8,813 nt of DNA from CAYZIC01 sp964478335 (GTDB lineage: Bacteria > Verrucomicrobiota > Kiritimatiellia > RFP12 > DVOR01): assembly GCA_964478335.1 (NCBI GenBank), contig CAYZIC010000080.1, forward strand, positions 1 to 8,813. Reading direction: 5' to 3'. This document shows, in pieces, positions 1 through 5,590 of this stretch (the first letter of the stretch is position 1; each line of letters begins with the position of its first letter). A model generated the notes under the pieces. The model was not told the origin of the DNA and searched no databases. It saw nothing but the letters and a program-made list of their open reading frames with translations. The translations under genes and the position numbers were made by a program.

Positions 1-112
1 GGCGAGCTTGCGAGCCGTCCCCGCACAGGCGCAGCCTGTTCCCGCACCGCCGTAGGCGGTTCCCGCACACGGCGCAGCCGTGTCGCGGGCGAGCGCTAGC
101 TCGCTCGCCCGC
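1..112. repeat. Hairpin repeat array abutting the 3' end of nrdG
   Basis: Array of short palindromes separated by a constant GTTCCCGC or GTCCCCGC, seen at 17-24, 38-45 and 59-66 (21-nt period). The palindromes are, in order, an imperfect GGCGAGCTTGCGAGCC (1-16), ACAGGC-GCA-GCCTGT, ACCGCC-GTA-GGCGGT, and ACACGGC-GCA-GCCGTGT (67-83). A larger terminal hairpin follows, with arms 85-94 and 103-112 (GCGGGCGAGC / GCTCGCCCGC). The last base of that hairpin touches the nrdG stop codon at 113-115, so in the nrdG transcript it begins directly after the stop and could also end transcription or protect the 3' end. Bases 1-47 match 3616-3662 with one difference. The array runs off the left edge of the window. 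The structure is read directly; any function is inference. Confidence 0.85.
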
Positions 113-604
113 TCATTCGTCTTGGTTGATGGAGGTGATGCAGCCTTTGTCAAGGCGGAGGAGGCGCTGATTGGCGGAACCGCGAAAGCGGGCGTCGAGG
201 GTGCGCTGGTCTATTTTGAAGGGTCCGTCGATGAGGGCGTCGAGCTGCATGAGCAGGTCGACGCAGGGGCCTCTTTGGAGGAGCTGCTCGTAGGTGAAGC
301 CGCTATAGGAGTAGACGGTGAGGCCGAGGCGGTGAGCCCATTTGGCTATGGGGATGAGGGCTTCGGGCTGGCAAAAGGGTTCTCCGCCGCTGAGTGTAAT
401 GCCTGTGATATGGTTGCGGCATTGCCAGATTTGGCGGAGGATGGAGAGGATTGAGACGAGTCGGCCGCCGTTAAAGTCGTGGGTTTGCTGGTTGTGGCAA
501 CCGGGACAATTGTGTGGGCAACCTTGTACAAAGACGACAAAGCGAAAGCCGGGTCCGTCGACGACGGATTCGGGTACGAGGCCTGCGATGCGGATTTGTT
601 TCAT
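113..604 (-). CDS. nrdG: Anaerobic ribonucleotide reductase activating protein (radical SAM)
   Basis: Activase of the class III ribonucleotide reductase: it uses S-adenosylmethionine and a 4Fe-4S cluster to form the glycyl radical on NrdD. The 163-residue length is normal for the family. The CX3CX2C cluster motif is C29, C33, C36 (GCPHNCPGCHN), and the SAM-binding GGEP is at residues 73-76. The N-terminal RIAGLVPESVVDGPGFR is characteristic of NrdG. It lies 73 nt after nrdD on the same strand, but a strong intrinsic terminator sits in the gap. The ATG at 604 has no Shine-Dalgarno: the bases just upstream read CACCTCCACCCC, which is pyrimidine-rich. Expression therefore probably depends on terminator readthrough and weak or coupled translation. 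The stop codon abuts the hairpin array at 1-112. Identification is firm; the expression idea is inference. Confidence 0.96.
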   Translation of the reverse strand: MKQIRIAGLVPESVVDGPGFRFVVFVQGCPHNCPGCHNQQTHDFNGGRLVSILSILRQIWQCRNHITGITLSGGEPFCQPEALIPIAKWAHRLGLTVYSYSGFTYEQLLQRGPCVDLLMQLDALIDGPFKIDQRTLDARFRGSANQRLLRLDKGCITSINQDE

Positions 605-618
605 GGGGTGGAGGTGTC

Positions 619-656
619 AATAAAACCTTGTGCACCGAAAAGGGGTGCACAAGGTT
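619..656 (-). terminator. Intrinsic terminator between nrdD and nrdG
   Basis: Perfect 13-bp inverted repeat, arms 624-636 and 644-656 (AACCTTGTGCACC / GGTGCACAAGGTT) with a 7-nt loop. On the minus strand it is followed by TTTTATT. It lies 22 nt after the nrdD stop codon and 20 nt before the nrdG start. The stem strength and the U-rich tail on the minus strand fit a Rho-independent terminator for nrdD, presumably leaky because nrdG has no other convincing promoter. Confidence 0.85.
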
Positions 657-677
657 GTTTGTGAGGGTGGTCGGGGA

Positions 678-2993
678 TTACATGTGCTTGACGCGTTGTT
701 CAACTTCGGCGCGTTTGGCGTTGTTGAATCGGTCAAGTGTGCCGACGAGGTAGCCGGTGATTCGGCGGATGCGCTCGAATTTGGGCTGGCCGGGCTCTTC
801 TTTACGGCCGCACTTGGGGCAGACGTCGTCGATGATGCCTCTGTATCCGCAAACGGGGTCGCGGTCGAGGGGGTGGTTGACGGAGCCGTAGCCGATGCCG
901 GTTTCTTGCATGTGGCGAATGATCGCTTCGAATGCTTCTGGATTGTCAGCCATCTTGCCATCGAGCTCGACGTAGGAGATGTGACCACCATTGGTGAGGG
1001 CGTGGTAGGGGGCCTCGAGGTCGATCTTGCGGAATGCTGAAAGCGGGAAGTAGACAGGCACGTGGAAGCTATTGGTGTAGAAGGGTCGGTCTGTAACTTC
1101 TGCGATATCGCCAAAGCGTTTGCGGTCCATGCGGATGAAGCGGCCGGAGAGGCCCTCAGCGGGGGTGCCGATGCAGGAGAAGTTGAGCTTGTACTCCTTG
1201 CAGCATTGATCACAGAATTCGCGCATGTGCTTGACGATCTTTTGACCGAGCTCTTGGGCTTCTTCGGATTCGCCTTGGTGCTTGCCGATGAGGCTCTTGA
1301 GGGTTTCTGCTAGGCCGATAAAGCCGATACCCAGGGTGCCGTGCTTGATGACTTCCTCGACGGTGTCATCTGGACCGAGCTTCTCAGAATCGAGCCAGAT
1401 GCCTTCGCCCATGAGGAAGGGGAAGTTACGGACGCGCTTTTGGCCTTGGACGCGGAGGCGTTCGAGCAATTGATCGCGGACCAATTCGAGCATGGTGTCG
1501 AGCTGGGTGAAGAATGCTGCGATGTTGCCGTGGCTCTGAATGGCCAAGCGGGGGAGGTTGATGGAGGTAAAGCTGAGGTTACCGCGCGACCAGGTGATTT
1601 CACGAGAGGGATCGTAGACGTTGGCGGCGACGCGGGTGCGGCAGCCCATGTAGGCGATCTCGGTCTCGGGTTGGCCTTCTTTATAGACGGAGGCGTTGTA
1701 AGGTGCGTCTTGGAAGGAGAAGTTGGGGAAGAGGCGCTTGGTGCTGACGCGGCAGGCGAGCTTAAAGAGGTCGTAGTTGGGGTCGCCTTCTTTAAAGTTG
1801 ACGCCGTCTTTGACGCGAAAGATCTGGATCGGGAAGATCGGGGTTTCGCCGTCGCCAAGGCCTGCCTCGGTTGCGAGGAGGAGGTTGCGCATGACCATGC
1901 GGGCCTCGGGGGTGGTCTCGGTGCCGTAGTTGATCGAGCTAAAGGGGGTCTGTGCACCAGCACGGCTGTGCATGGAGTTGAGGTTGTGGATGAGCGCTTC
2001 CATGGCTTGGTAGGTATCGCGGTCTGTCAAGCTCATGGCTTGCTCGCGAGTGAAGTCTTGGATCTTGTCAACCAAAGCAGCATCGACACCTGCATCTACG
2101 AGGAGCTTGGCTTCCTTTTGGCGGAAGTCTGGATCGGTGGATTCGTCAATCGTCGGGGGCTCATAGGAGGTAAAGCCAGCAACGAAATCAGTGCCGCACA
2201 TGAGCTTGAGGGCGTCTTTGAGCTCTTGTTTGTAGTGACGGGCATAGGTGTAGCGCACGCCTTGGGCCATGGCCAATTCAAATGCGGGGACGGACTGACC
2301 GCCGTGCTGGTCATTTTGGTTGGATTGGATGGCGATGCAGGCGAGTGCGGCATAGCTACGGATGTCTTTGGGTGGACGGAGGAAGCCGTGGCCAGTGGAG
2401 AAGCCGCGCTTGAGGAGGTTGAGTAAGTCAATCTGGCAGCAGGTCATGGTCAAGGAATAGAAGTCCAAGTCATGAATATGGATGTCGCCTTGCTCATGGG
2501 CACGGGCGTGTTCGGGCTTAAGCATGACGTCGATGTAAAATTGCTTGGCAGATTCTGACCCAAACTTAAGCATCGAGCCCATGGCGGTATCGCCGTCGAT
2601 GTTGGCATTCTCACGCTTGACGTCGGAGTCGGCTGCAGAGGAGTGCACGATGTCGGCGAGAGTCTTCATCAACCGCGTATTGCGTTCGCGGCGGCTGGTG
2701 CGGTCTGCGCGATACAAAATGTAGCATTTGGCCGTTTCAATATACCCATTGCTCATCAAGGTCTGCTCGACGGCATCTTGGATCATCTCAATGGTGGGCT
2801 GTTCGGTTTCTGAAAAACGGCGCGTGGCTTCCACGGCAAGGGTGCTGGCGAGGCCTTCGAGCTCGAAGGCGTTTTTACCGGCCAATTCAGGCTTGGTGAG
2901 CGTTTGGCCAAAGGCCTTGAGAATTGCGGTGGAGATCTTGGAGAGGTTAAAGGGCACCTGACGACCATCGCGCTTGAGAACTGTCTGAACCAT
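678..2993 (-). CDS. nrdD: Anaerobic (class III) ribonucleoside-triphosphate reductase
   Basis: Reduces ribonucleoside triphosphates to deoxyribonucleotides without oxygen, using a glycyl radical made by NrdG. The 771 residues are full length. Residues about 3-95 form an ATP-cone allosteric domain (LKRDGRQVPFNLSKI). The barrel core follows, with C185/C186 (MTCCQIDL) and C451 in YMGCRTR as the likely thiyl-radical cysteine. N472, 21 residues later, has the spacing of the formate-site Asn of the T4 enzyme, so formate may be the reductant (inference). The C-terminus has C715, C725 and C728 of the zinc site. Only one Cys is seen in the first half of the usual CxxC pair, so H707 or D710 may supply a ligand. 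The glycyl radical residue is G747 in RRITGYLVG, and the protein ends in RVKHM as related enzymes do. The ATG at 2993 has no clear Shine-Dalgarno. A promoter, an operator-like repeat and a NrdR-type box lie upstream. Confidence 0.98.
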   Translation of the reverse strand: MVQTVLKRDGRQVPFNLSKISTAILKAFGQTLTKPELAGKNAFELEGLASTLAVEATRRFSETEQPTIEMIQDAVEQTLMSNGYIETAKCYILYRADRTSRRERNTRLMKTLADIVHSSAADSDVKRENANIDGDTAMGSMLKFGSESAKQFYIDVMLKPEHARAHEQGDIHIHDLDFYSLTMTCCQIDLLNLLKRGFSTGHGFLRPPKDIRSYAALACIAIQSNQNDQHGGQSVPAFELAMAQGVRYTYARHYKQELKDALKLMCGTDFVAGFTSYEPPTIDESTDPDFRQKEAKLLVDAGVDAALVDKIQDFTREQAMSLTDRDTYQAMEALIHNLNSMHSRAGAQTPFSSINYGTETTPEARMVMRNLLLATEAGLGDGETPIFPIQIFRVKDGVNFKEGDPNYDLFKLACRVSTKRLFPNFSFQDAPYNASVYKEGQPETEIAYMGCRTRVAANVYDPSREITWSRGNLSFTSINLPRLAIQSHGNIAAFFTQLDTMLELVRDQLLERLRVQGQKRVRNFPFLMGEGIWLDSEKLGPDDTVEEVIKHGTLGIGFIGLAETLKSLIGKHQGESEEAQELGQKIVKHMREFCDQCCKEYKLNFSCIGTPAEGLSGRFIRMDRKRFGDIAEVTDRPFYTNSFHVPVYFPLSAFRKIDLEAPYHALTNGGHISYVELDGKMADNPEAFEAIIRHMQETGIGYGSVNHPLDRDPVCGYRGIIDDVCPKCGRKEEPGQPKFERIRRITGYLVGTLDRFNNAKRAEVEQRVKHM

Positions 2994-3053
2994 TGTTTTG
3001 ATCTTTCATTAAAATTAGAGAAAAGGACACACACCTGTAAACCATTACAAGCA

Positions 3054-3070
3054 GTACTTTTCTAAAGTAC
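3054..3070 (-). promoter_or_regulatory. Small inverted repeat at the start of the nrdD leader
   Basis: Perfect 7-bp arms GTACTTT / AAAGTAC around TCT. It falls directly after the predicted nrdD transcription start (about 3071), so it would be either the first stem-loop of a roughly 77-nt leader or an operator. The sequence alone does not decide which. Confidence 0.45.
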
Positions 3071-3076
3071 GCCATC

Positions 3077-3099
3077 TACTATAGCCCAAAACTGTAGTA
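3077..3099. promoter_or_regulatory. Operator-like inverted repeat overlapping the nrdD -10 element
   Basis: Arms TACTATAG (3077-3084) and CTGTAGTA (3092-3099) are complementary except for one position, with a 7-nt spacer. The repeat covers the predicted -10 hexamer and much of the -10/-35 spacer, where a bound repressor would block RNA polymerase. The regulator is unknown; the sequence is not a good match to a NrdR or FNR site. Confidence 0.4.
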
Positions 3100-3107
3100 A
3101 ATGTCAA
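3078..3107 (-). promoter_or_regulatory. Predicted sigma70-type promoter of nrdD
   Basis: On the minus strand TTGACA (3102-3107) is a perfect -35 and TATAGT (3078-3083) a 5/6 -10, separated by 18 nt. Transcription would start near 3071, giving a leader of about 77 nt before the nrdD ATG. It is the best promoter match in the gap upstream of nrdD. Confidence 0.7.
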
Positions 3108-3168
3108 CCCCAAATCATCAAAATGGTGCAACTATTTTCCTCTATATGGGCAATTCACGGGAAAAGTG

Positions 3169-3184
3169 ACACTATATATAGTGG
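3169..3184. promoter_or_regulatory. NrdR-box-like palindrome upstream of nrdD
   Basis: ACACTATATATAGTGG contains a perfect 14-nt palindrome (3170-3183) and closely fits the known NrdR repressor box, ACAC(A/T)ATATAT(A/T)GTGT. NrdR controls ribonucleotide reductase operons in most bacteria, so the location before nrdD agrees. NrdR boxes normally come in pairs about three helical turns apart. The only candidate partner is a half-matched CCTCTATATGGGCAAT at 3139-3154, 30 nt away centre to centre. The box lies about 105 nt upstream of the predicted start site, which is further than usual. Confidence 0.65.
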
Positions 3185-3243
3185 TATCCGCAAAATCCAC
3201 CCCAGATAAGGGGTACCGCAAAGAGATTGATGTAATTATAATA

Positions 3244-3371
3244 GACGGGGCGGCTGCGCCGCAGACTACACGGCTGCGCCGTGTGCGGGAACGTCGGCAA
3301 GCCGACGTGCGGGAACGAGCAAAGCTCGTGCGGGAACCGCCTCCGGCGGTGCGGGAACGGCCTGCGGCCGT
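3244..3371. repeat. Left half of the compound hairpin array (GCGGGAAC orientation)
   Basis: Begins with GGCGGC-TGC-GCCGC and the end module ACACGGC-TGC-GCCGTGT (3268-3284). Four units with the constant GCGGGAAC follow, at 3285, 3309, 3330 and 3351 (periods 24, 21, 21). Their stems all differ but are perfectly self-complementary: CGTCGGC-AA-GCCGACG, ACGAGC-AAA-GCTCGT, ACCGCC-TCC-GGCGGT and ACGGCC-TGC-GGCCGT. The orientation is opposite to the arrays at 1-112 and 3593-3769. The first 41 nt (3244-3284) recur at 3478-3518 with one difference. No protein-coding gene is credible here. Confidence 0.85.
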
Positions 3372-3477
3372 GTAGAGGAGCCTGCGGCGCAGGACAGCGT
3401 GGGGTGGCAACCTGCCCGCCGCAGGTAGCGGAGCGCGGGTGGTGGATCGAGTCAGGGGATGACTGGCTCGGGGAGTG
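3372..3477. repeat. Irregular segment inside the compound array
   Basis: About 106 nt between the two 41-nt direct copies, without the GCGGGAAC spacer. It still contains small palindromes: CCTGC-GGC-GCAGG (3381-3393), ACCTGC-CCGCC-GCAGGT (3410-3426) and an imperfect GAGTCAG / CTGGCTC pair (3449-3469). No gene is visible. Confidence 0.55.
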
Positions 3478-3592
3478 GACGGGGCGGCTGCACCGCAGAC
3501 TACACGGCTGCGCCGTGTCTAGGGCGGCAAGCCGCCCGCTCTAAGGCGAGCAAGCTCGCCGCAAATCATGCGGGAGCGTCAGCGACCTATAC
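3478..3592. repeat. Central modules of the compound hairpin array
   Basis: A second copy of the 41-nt end segment (3478-3518) differs from 3244-3284 at one base, which weakens its first stem (TGCACCGC for TGCGCCGC). Perfect hairpins GGGCGGC-AA-GCCGCCC (near 3521-3537) and GGCGAGC-AA-GCTCGCC (3544-3559) follow, then a partial GCGGGA spacer near 3570. This is where unit orientation switches between the left and right halves. Confidence 0.7.
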
Positions 3593-3769
3593 ACGACTGC
3601 AGGTCGTTCCCGCACGGCGAGCTTGCGAGCCGTCCCCGCACAGGCGAAGCCTGTTCCCGCACAGGCGAGCTTGCGAGCCGTCCCCGCACAGGCGAAGCCT
3701 GTTCCCGCACAGGCGAAGCCTGTTCCCGCACACGGCGCAGCCGTGTCTAGGGCGGCTTCGCCGCCCCTA
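3593..3769. repeat. Right half of the compound hairpin array, running into the TPM gene stop codon
   Basis: GTTCCCGC or GTCCCCGC spacers occur at 3606, 3632, 3653, 3680, 3701 and 3722 (periods 26, 21, 27, 21, 21). The stems are ACGAC-TGCAG-GTCGT, then alternating imperfect GGCGAGCTTGCGAGCC and perfect ACAGGC-GAA-GCCTGT units. Bases 3616-3663 and 3664-3711 are near-identical 48-nt tandem copies, and a further single unit follows at 3712-3732. The array closes with ACACGGC-GCA-GCCGTGT (3730-3746) and a GGGCGGC-TTC-GCCGCCC hairpin (3750-3766) whose arm touches the TPM gene stop codon (3767-3769). The order of end module, large hairpin and stop codon is the same as at nrdG. Confidence 0.85.
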
Positions 3770-4489
3770 CCAGCGGCCGCTTGCGCCGCCACCGCCGAAG
3801 CTGCCGCCGCCGCCACTAAAGCCGCCGCCGCCAAAGCCGCCACCACCTCGCGAGGAGAGGAGGTCGCGGATGAGCTGATTGATCATGATAAAGAGGAAGA
3901 AGGTTGGATAGCGTCGGCTCAGCCAGATATAAAAGGCGATCAACCCAAAGACGATTAAAAAGGTGAAGGGGCTACGTTGCGGTTGTGGCTTGACATATTT
4001 CTCGATGGCTGAGGGGTCTTTGATGATGAGGCCTTTGACGCCTCGTACGGCTGTGATCATGGCGGCAGAGTAGTTGCCTTGACGCAATGCGGGGATCATA
4101 CTCCGAATGATGCGTCCTGCGGCGGCATCTGGGATGGGGCCTTCCCACCCGTAGCCGATCTCCAGGCGCATCTGGCGGCTATTCTTGACGATAAGCAGGA
4201 GGGCGCCGTTGTCTTTGCCTTTGTGTCCGATGCCCGAACCTTGCGCGACGGCGATGGCGTATTCTTCAAGGACGGTCCCTGGTGGCAAGTCTCCGATCAT
4301 CAAGACGACCATTTGGCCGCCAGTGGCTTGCTCAAGGTCGTGGATCGCTTGGGAGACTTGGGAGATTTGCGCTTGGCCCAATGTCTGAGTCAAGTCTGTC
4401 ACGCGCTGGGTAAGCGCAGGCACGTCAAGAGCCCATGCACTCAATGCGCCCAAGCAAATACAACCGATTAACAAAATTCTCTTAATCAT
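3767..4489 (-). CDS. TPM-domain envelope protein (YgcG/TPM_phosphatase family)
   Basis: Secreted or membrane-anchored protein of the TPM (TLP18.3/Psb32/MOLO-1) family. Its biochemical role in bacteria is not settled, although a plant member has been reported as an acid phosphatase. A signal peptide covers residues 1-20 (cut after LSAWA). The TPM domain spans about 22-160, with the typical GIGHKGKDNGALLLI (86-100) and an IGYGWEG turn (111-117). Two hydrophobic segments follow (about 175-190 and 195-208), then a Gly-rich tail ending FGGGGASGRW, a hallmark of the family. The ATG at 4489 is preceded by GGGGAGATCGT, a good ribosome site. TPM genes are often next to lemA; here a glycosidase remnant and a terminator-like hairpin lie between, so expression may rely on readthrough or a weak promoter near TATATAGGAT. 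The gene ends inside the terminal hairpin of the repeat array. Confidence 0.92.
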   Translation of the reverse strand: MIKRILLIGCICLGALSAWALDVPALTQRVTDLTQTLGQAQISQVSQAIHDLEQATGGQMVVLMIGDLPPGTVLEEYAIAVAQGSGIGHKGKDNGALLLIVKNSRQMRLEIGYGWEGPIPDAAAGRIIRSMIPALRQGNYSAAMITAVRGVKGLIIKDPSAIEKYVKPQPQRSPFTFLIVFGLIAFYIWLSRRYPTFFLFIMINQLIRDLLSSRGGGGFGGGGFSGGGGSFGGGGASGRW

Positions 4490-4513
4490 ACGATCTCCCC
4501 TATCCTATATAAA

Positions 4514-4533
4514 CGCCCCACCGCAGTGGGGTG
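4514..4533 (-). terminator. Terminator-like hairpin between the glycosidase remnant and the TPM gene
   Basis: CCCCAC / GTGGGG (4516-4521, 4526-4531) with a 4-nt loop. On the minus strand it is followed by CGTTTATAT and preceded by AAAAG, so it may work in both directions; on the plus strand the tail is GCTTTT. It lies just after the remnant's stop codon and about 25 nt before the TPM gene start. Confidence 0.65.
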
Positions 4534-4541
4534 CTTTTGAC

Positions 4542-5492
4542 TTACCGAAACTCAATCACTTTGACTTCAAATGGTGCTAGCTTAATTGGCGCACTAACCA
4601 GCTGGGCTTTTGCCCCCGATGTGGCGAAGACGACCTTGACCTGACGGCCCATCTTGGCACCGGCGGGCAATTCAAAGATCGCCGCATAGTCTGGCTTGTA
4701 AATCTGCGCCTTGGGTGATGGATTGCGGATGACCATGATCTGCTTGGTGGGGCTATAGGAGGCATAGCCATAGACCTTGCCCCAGCTAGGACGCCCACCA
4801 AACCAATGAGTATCGCGAAGGGTGGATTCGTTGGCGCGCAACCATTTGACACCGTCAGCGAGGATATCCCACCACTTGCTCGACATCATTTCTGTGCTGA
4901 TGTAGTACTCTTGGAGGTTGGTGCCGCAGGCAATGCCCATCCAGACTTCGTTGGCAAAGGAATCGGTCGCAGCTGGCGAATCATTGACCGCCATCCCAAA
5001 TTGATCGCTCACAATGATACCGTGGCTCATGACGGAATTAAGCGGATAGAGCGGAGCGGCTTGCACAAAGCGGGTATAGATCACGTCGTCGCGATAGGTG
5101 ATCCAGCGTTCTCTAGGATTGCCAGGCCCCAACGTGCTCCAGTCGCTGCCACCACGGCAGATACTGTCGGCGTAGAGGGTCCAAAATGGGGAGGGCCACA
5201 TGCCGACCGTGCAATTGATAAAGACATCAGGCTTGGCTTCACGTAAGATTGCCAGGTGCTTGAGGAATCCCTGCAAGTCTGGGGCGACCGATTTTGAGGC
5301 ACCGGTGGCCATCACGCCACCGCCAATGCCGTCAAACTTAAAGAGGTTCATATCGTAGTCTTTGATCATCTGCAAGCAACGGTTGGTAAAGGCCTTGCGG
5401 TACTTTTCTTGGGCGAGGGAGAGGCCGCCAGCATTGGTGGGCTGGCCACGAGGCAGCTGGCGATTAAAGATTTCATCATCATTATTACACAC
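4542..5492 (-). pseudogene. 5'-truncated alpha-galactosidase-like glycoside hydrolase remnant
   Basis: An open frame of 316 codons corresponds to the C-terminal half of a large TIM-barrel glycosidase resembling alpha-galactosidases (clan GH-D-like). The motif FKFDGIGGG (residues 51-59) puts a candidate nucleophile at D54, and GGSDWS a possible acid/base at D117 (inference). The last 70 or so residues form an all-beta domain. Related proteins typically have several hundred more residues, including a signal peptide; none is present. The frame has TGA at 5499-5501, and the first available start is GTG at 5492 without a Shine-Dalgarno. The best ribosome site nearby (AAAGAGG, ATG at 5509) serves another frame. 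The remaining sequence has no internal stops, so the decay looks recent, or the fragment is still translated. It separates lemA from the TPM gene. It could be annotated elsewhere as a hypothetical CDS. Confidence 0.75.
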
Positions 5493-5530
5493 TTTCTCTC
5501 AGGTGCCATGCGACACCTCTTTATAATGAT

Positions 5531-5586
5531 CTCTCGCCACGCAGCGTCACGTCGACCACACACCGGTCACGTGACGCTGACGAGAG
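5531..5586 (-). terminator. Long hairpin after lemA, possible end of the nfeD-lemA operon
   Basis: Perfect 11-bp arms CAGCGTCACGT (5542-5552) and ACGTGACGCTG (5569-5579), extended by a second 6-bp helix CTCTCG / CGAGAG (5531-5536, 5581-5586) across an internal loop. It begins 5 nt after the lemA stop codon. On the minus strand it is followed by ATCATTATAAAG, a weak U tract, so it may be an inefficient terminator or an mRNA 3' stabiliser. It also marks the junction with the truncated glycosidase. Confidence 0.6.
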
Positions 5587-5590
5587 GGAA

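Noticed and set aside
614..619. TTGACA just upstream of nrdG as a promoter -35
   Set aside because: A -10 at normal spacing would fall inside the nrdG coding region and no TATAAT-like hexamer is there.
1341..2426. A 361-codon open frame on the plus strand
   Set aside because: It is antisense to nrdD, whose minus-strand protein is unmistakable end to end; the open frame reflects GC-rich codon use.
3199..3214. ACCCC-AGATAA-GGGGT as a terminator
   Set aside because: Only a 5-bp stem, no U tract on either strand, and not placed after a gene.
3244..3769. Possible CRISPR array, because of regular short repeats
   Set aside because: The constant part is only 6-8 nt, periods are about 21 nt, the variable parts are palindromes rather than unique spacers, and orientation flips inside the block. 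No cas gene is present.
3459..3878. Open frames through the repeat array on both strands
   Set aside because: They translate the hairpin repeats (monotonous Arg/Pro/Ala/Thr), have no ribosome site or family resemblance, and run into the TPM coding sequence.
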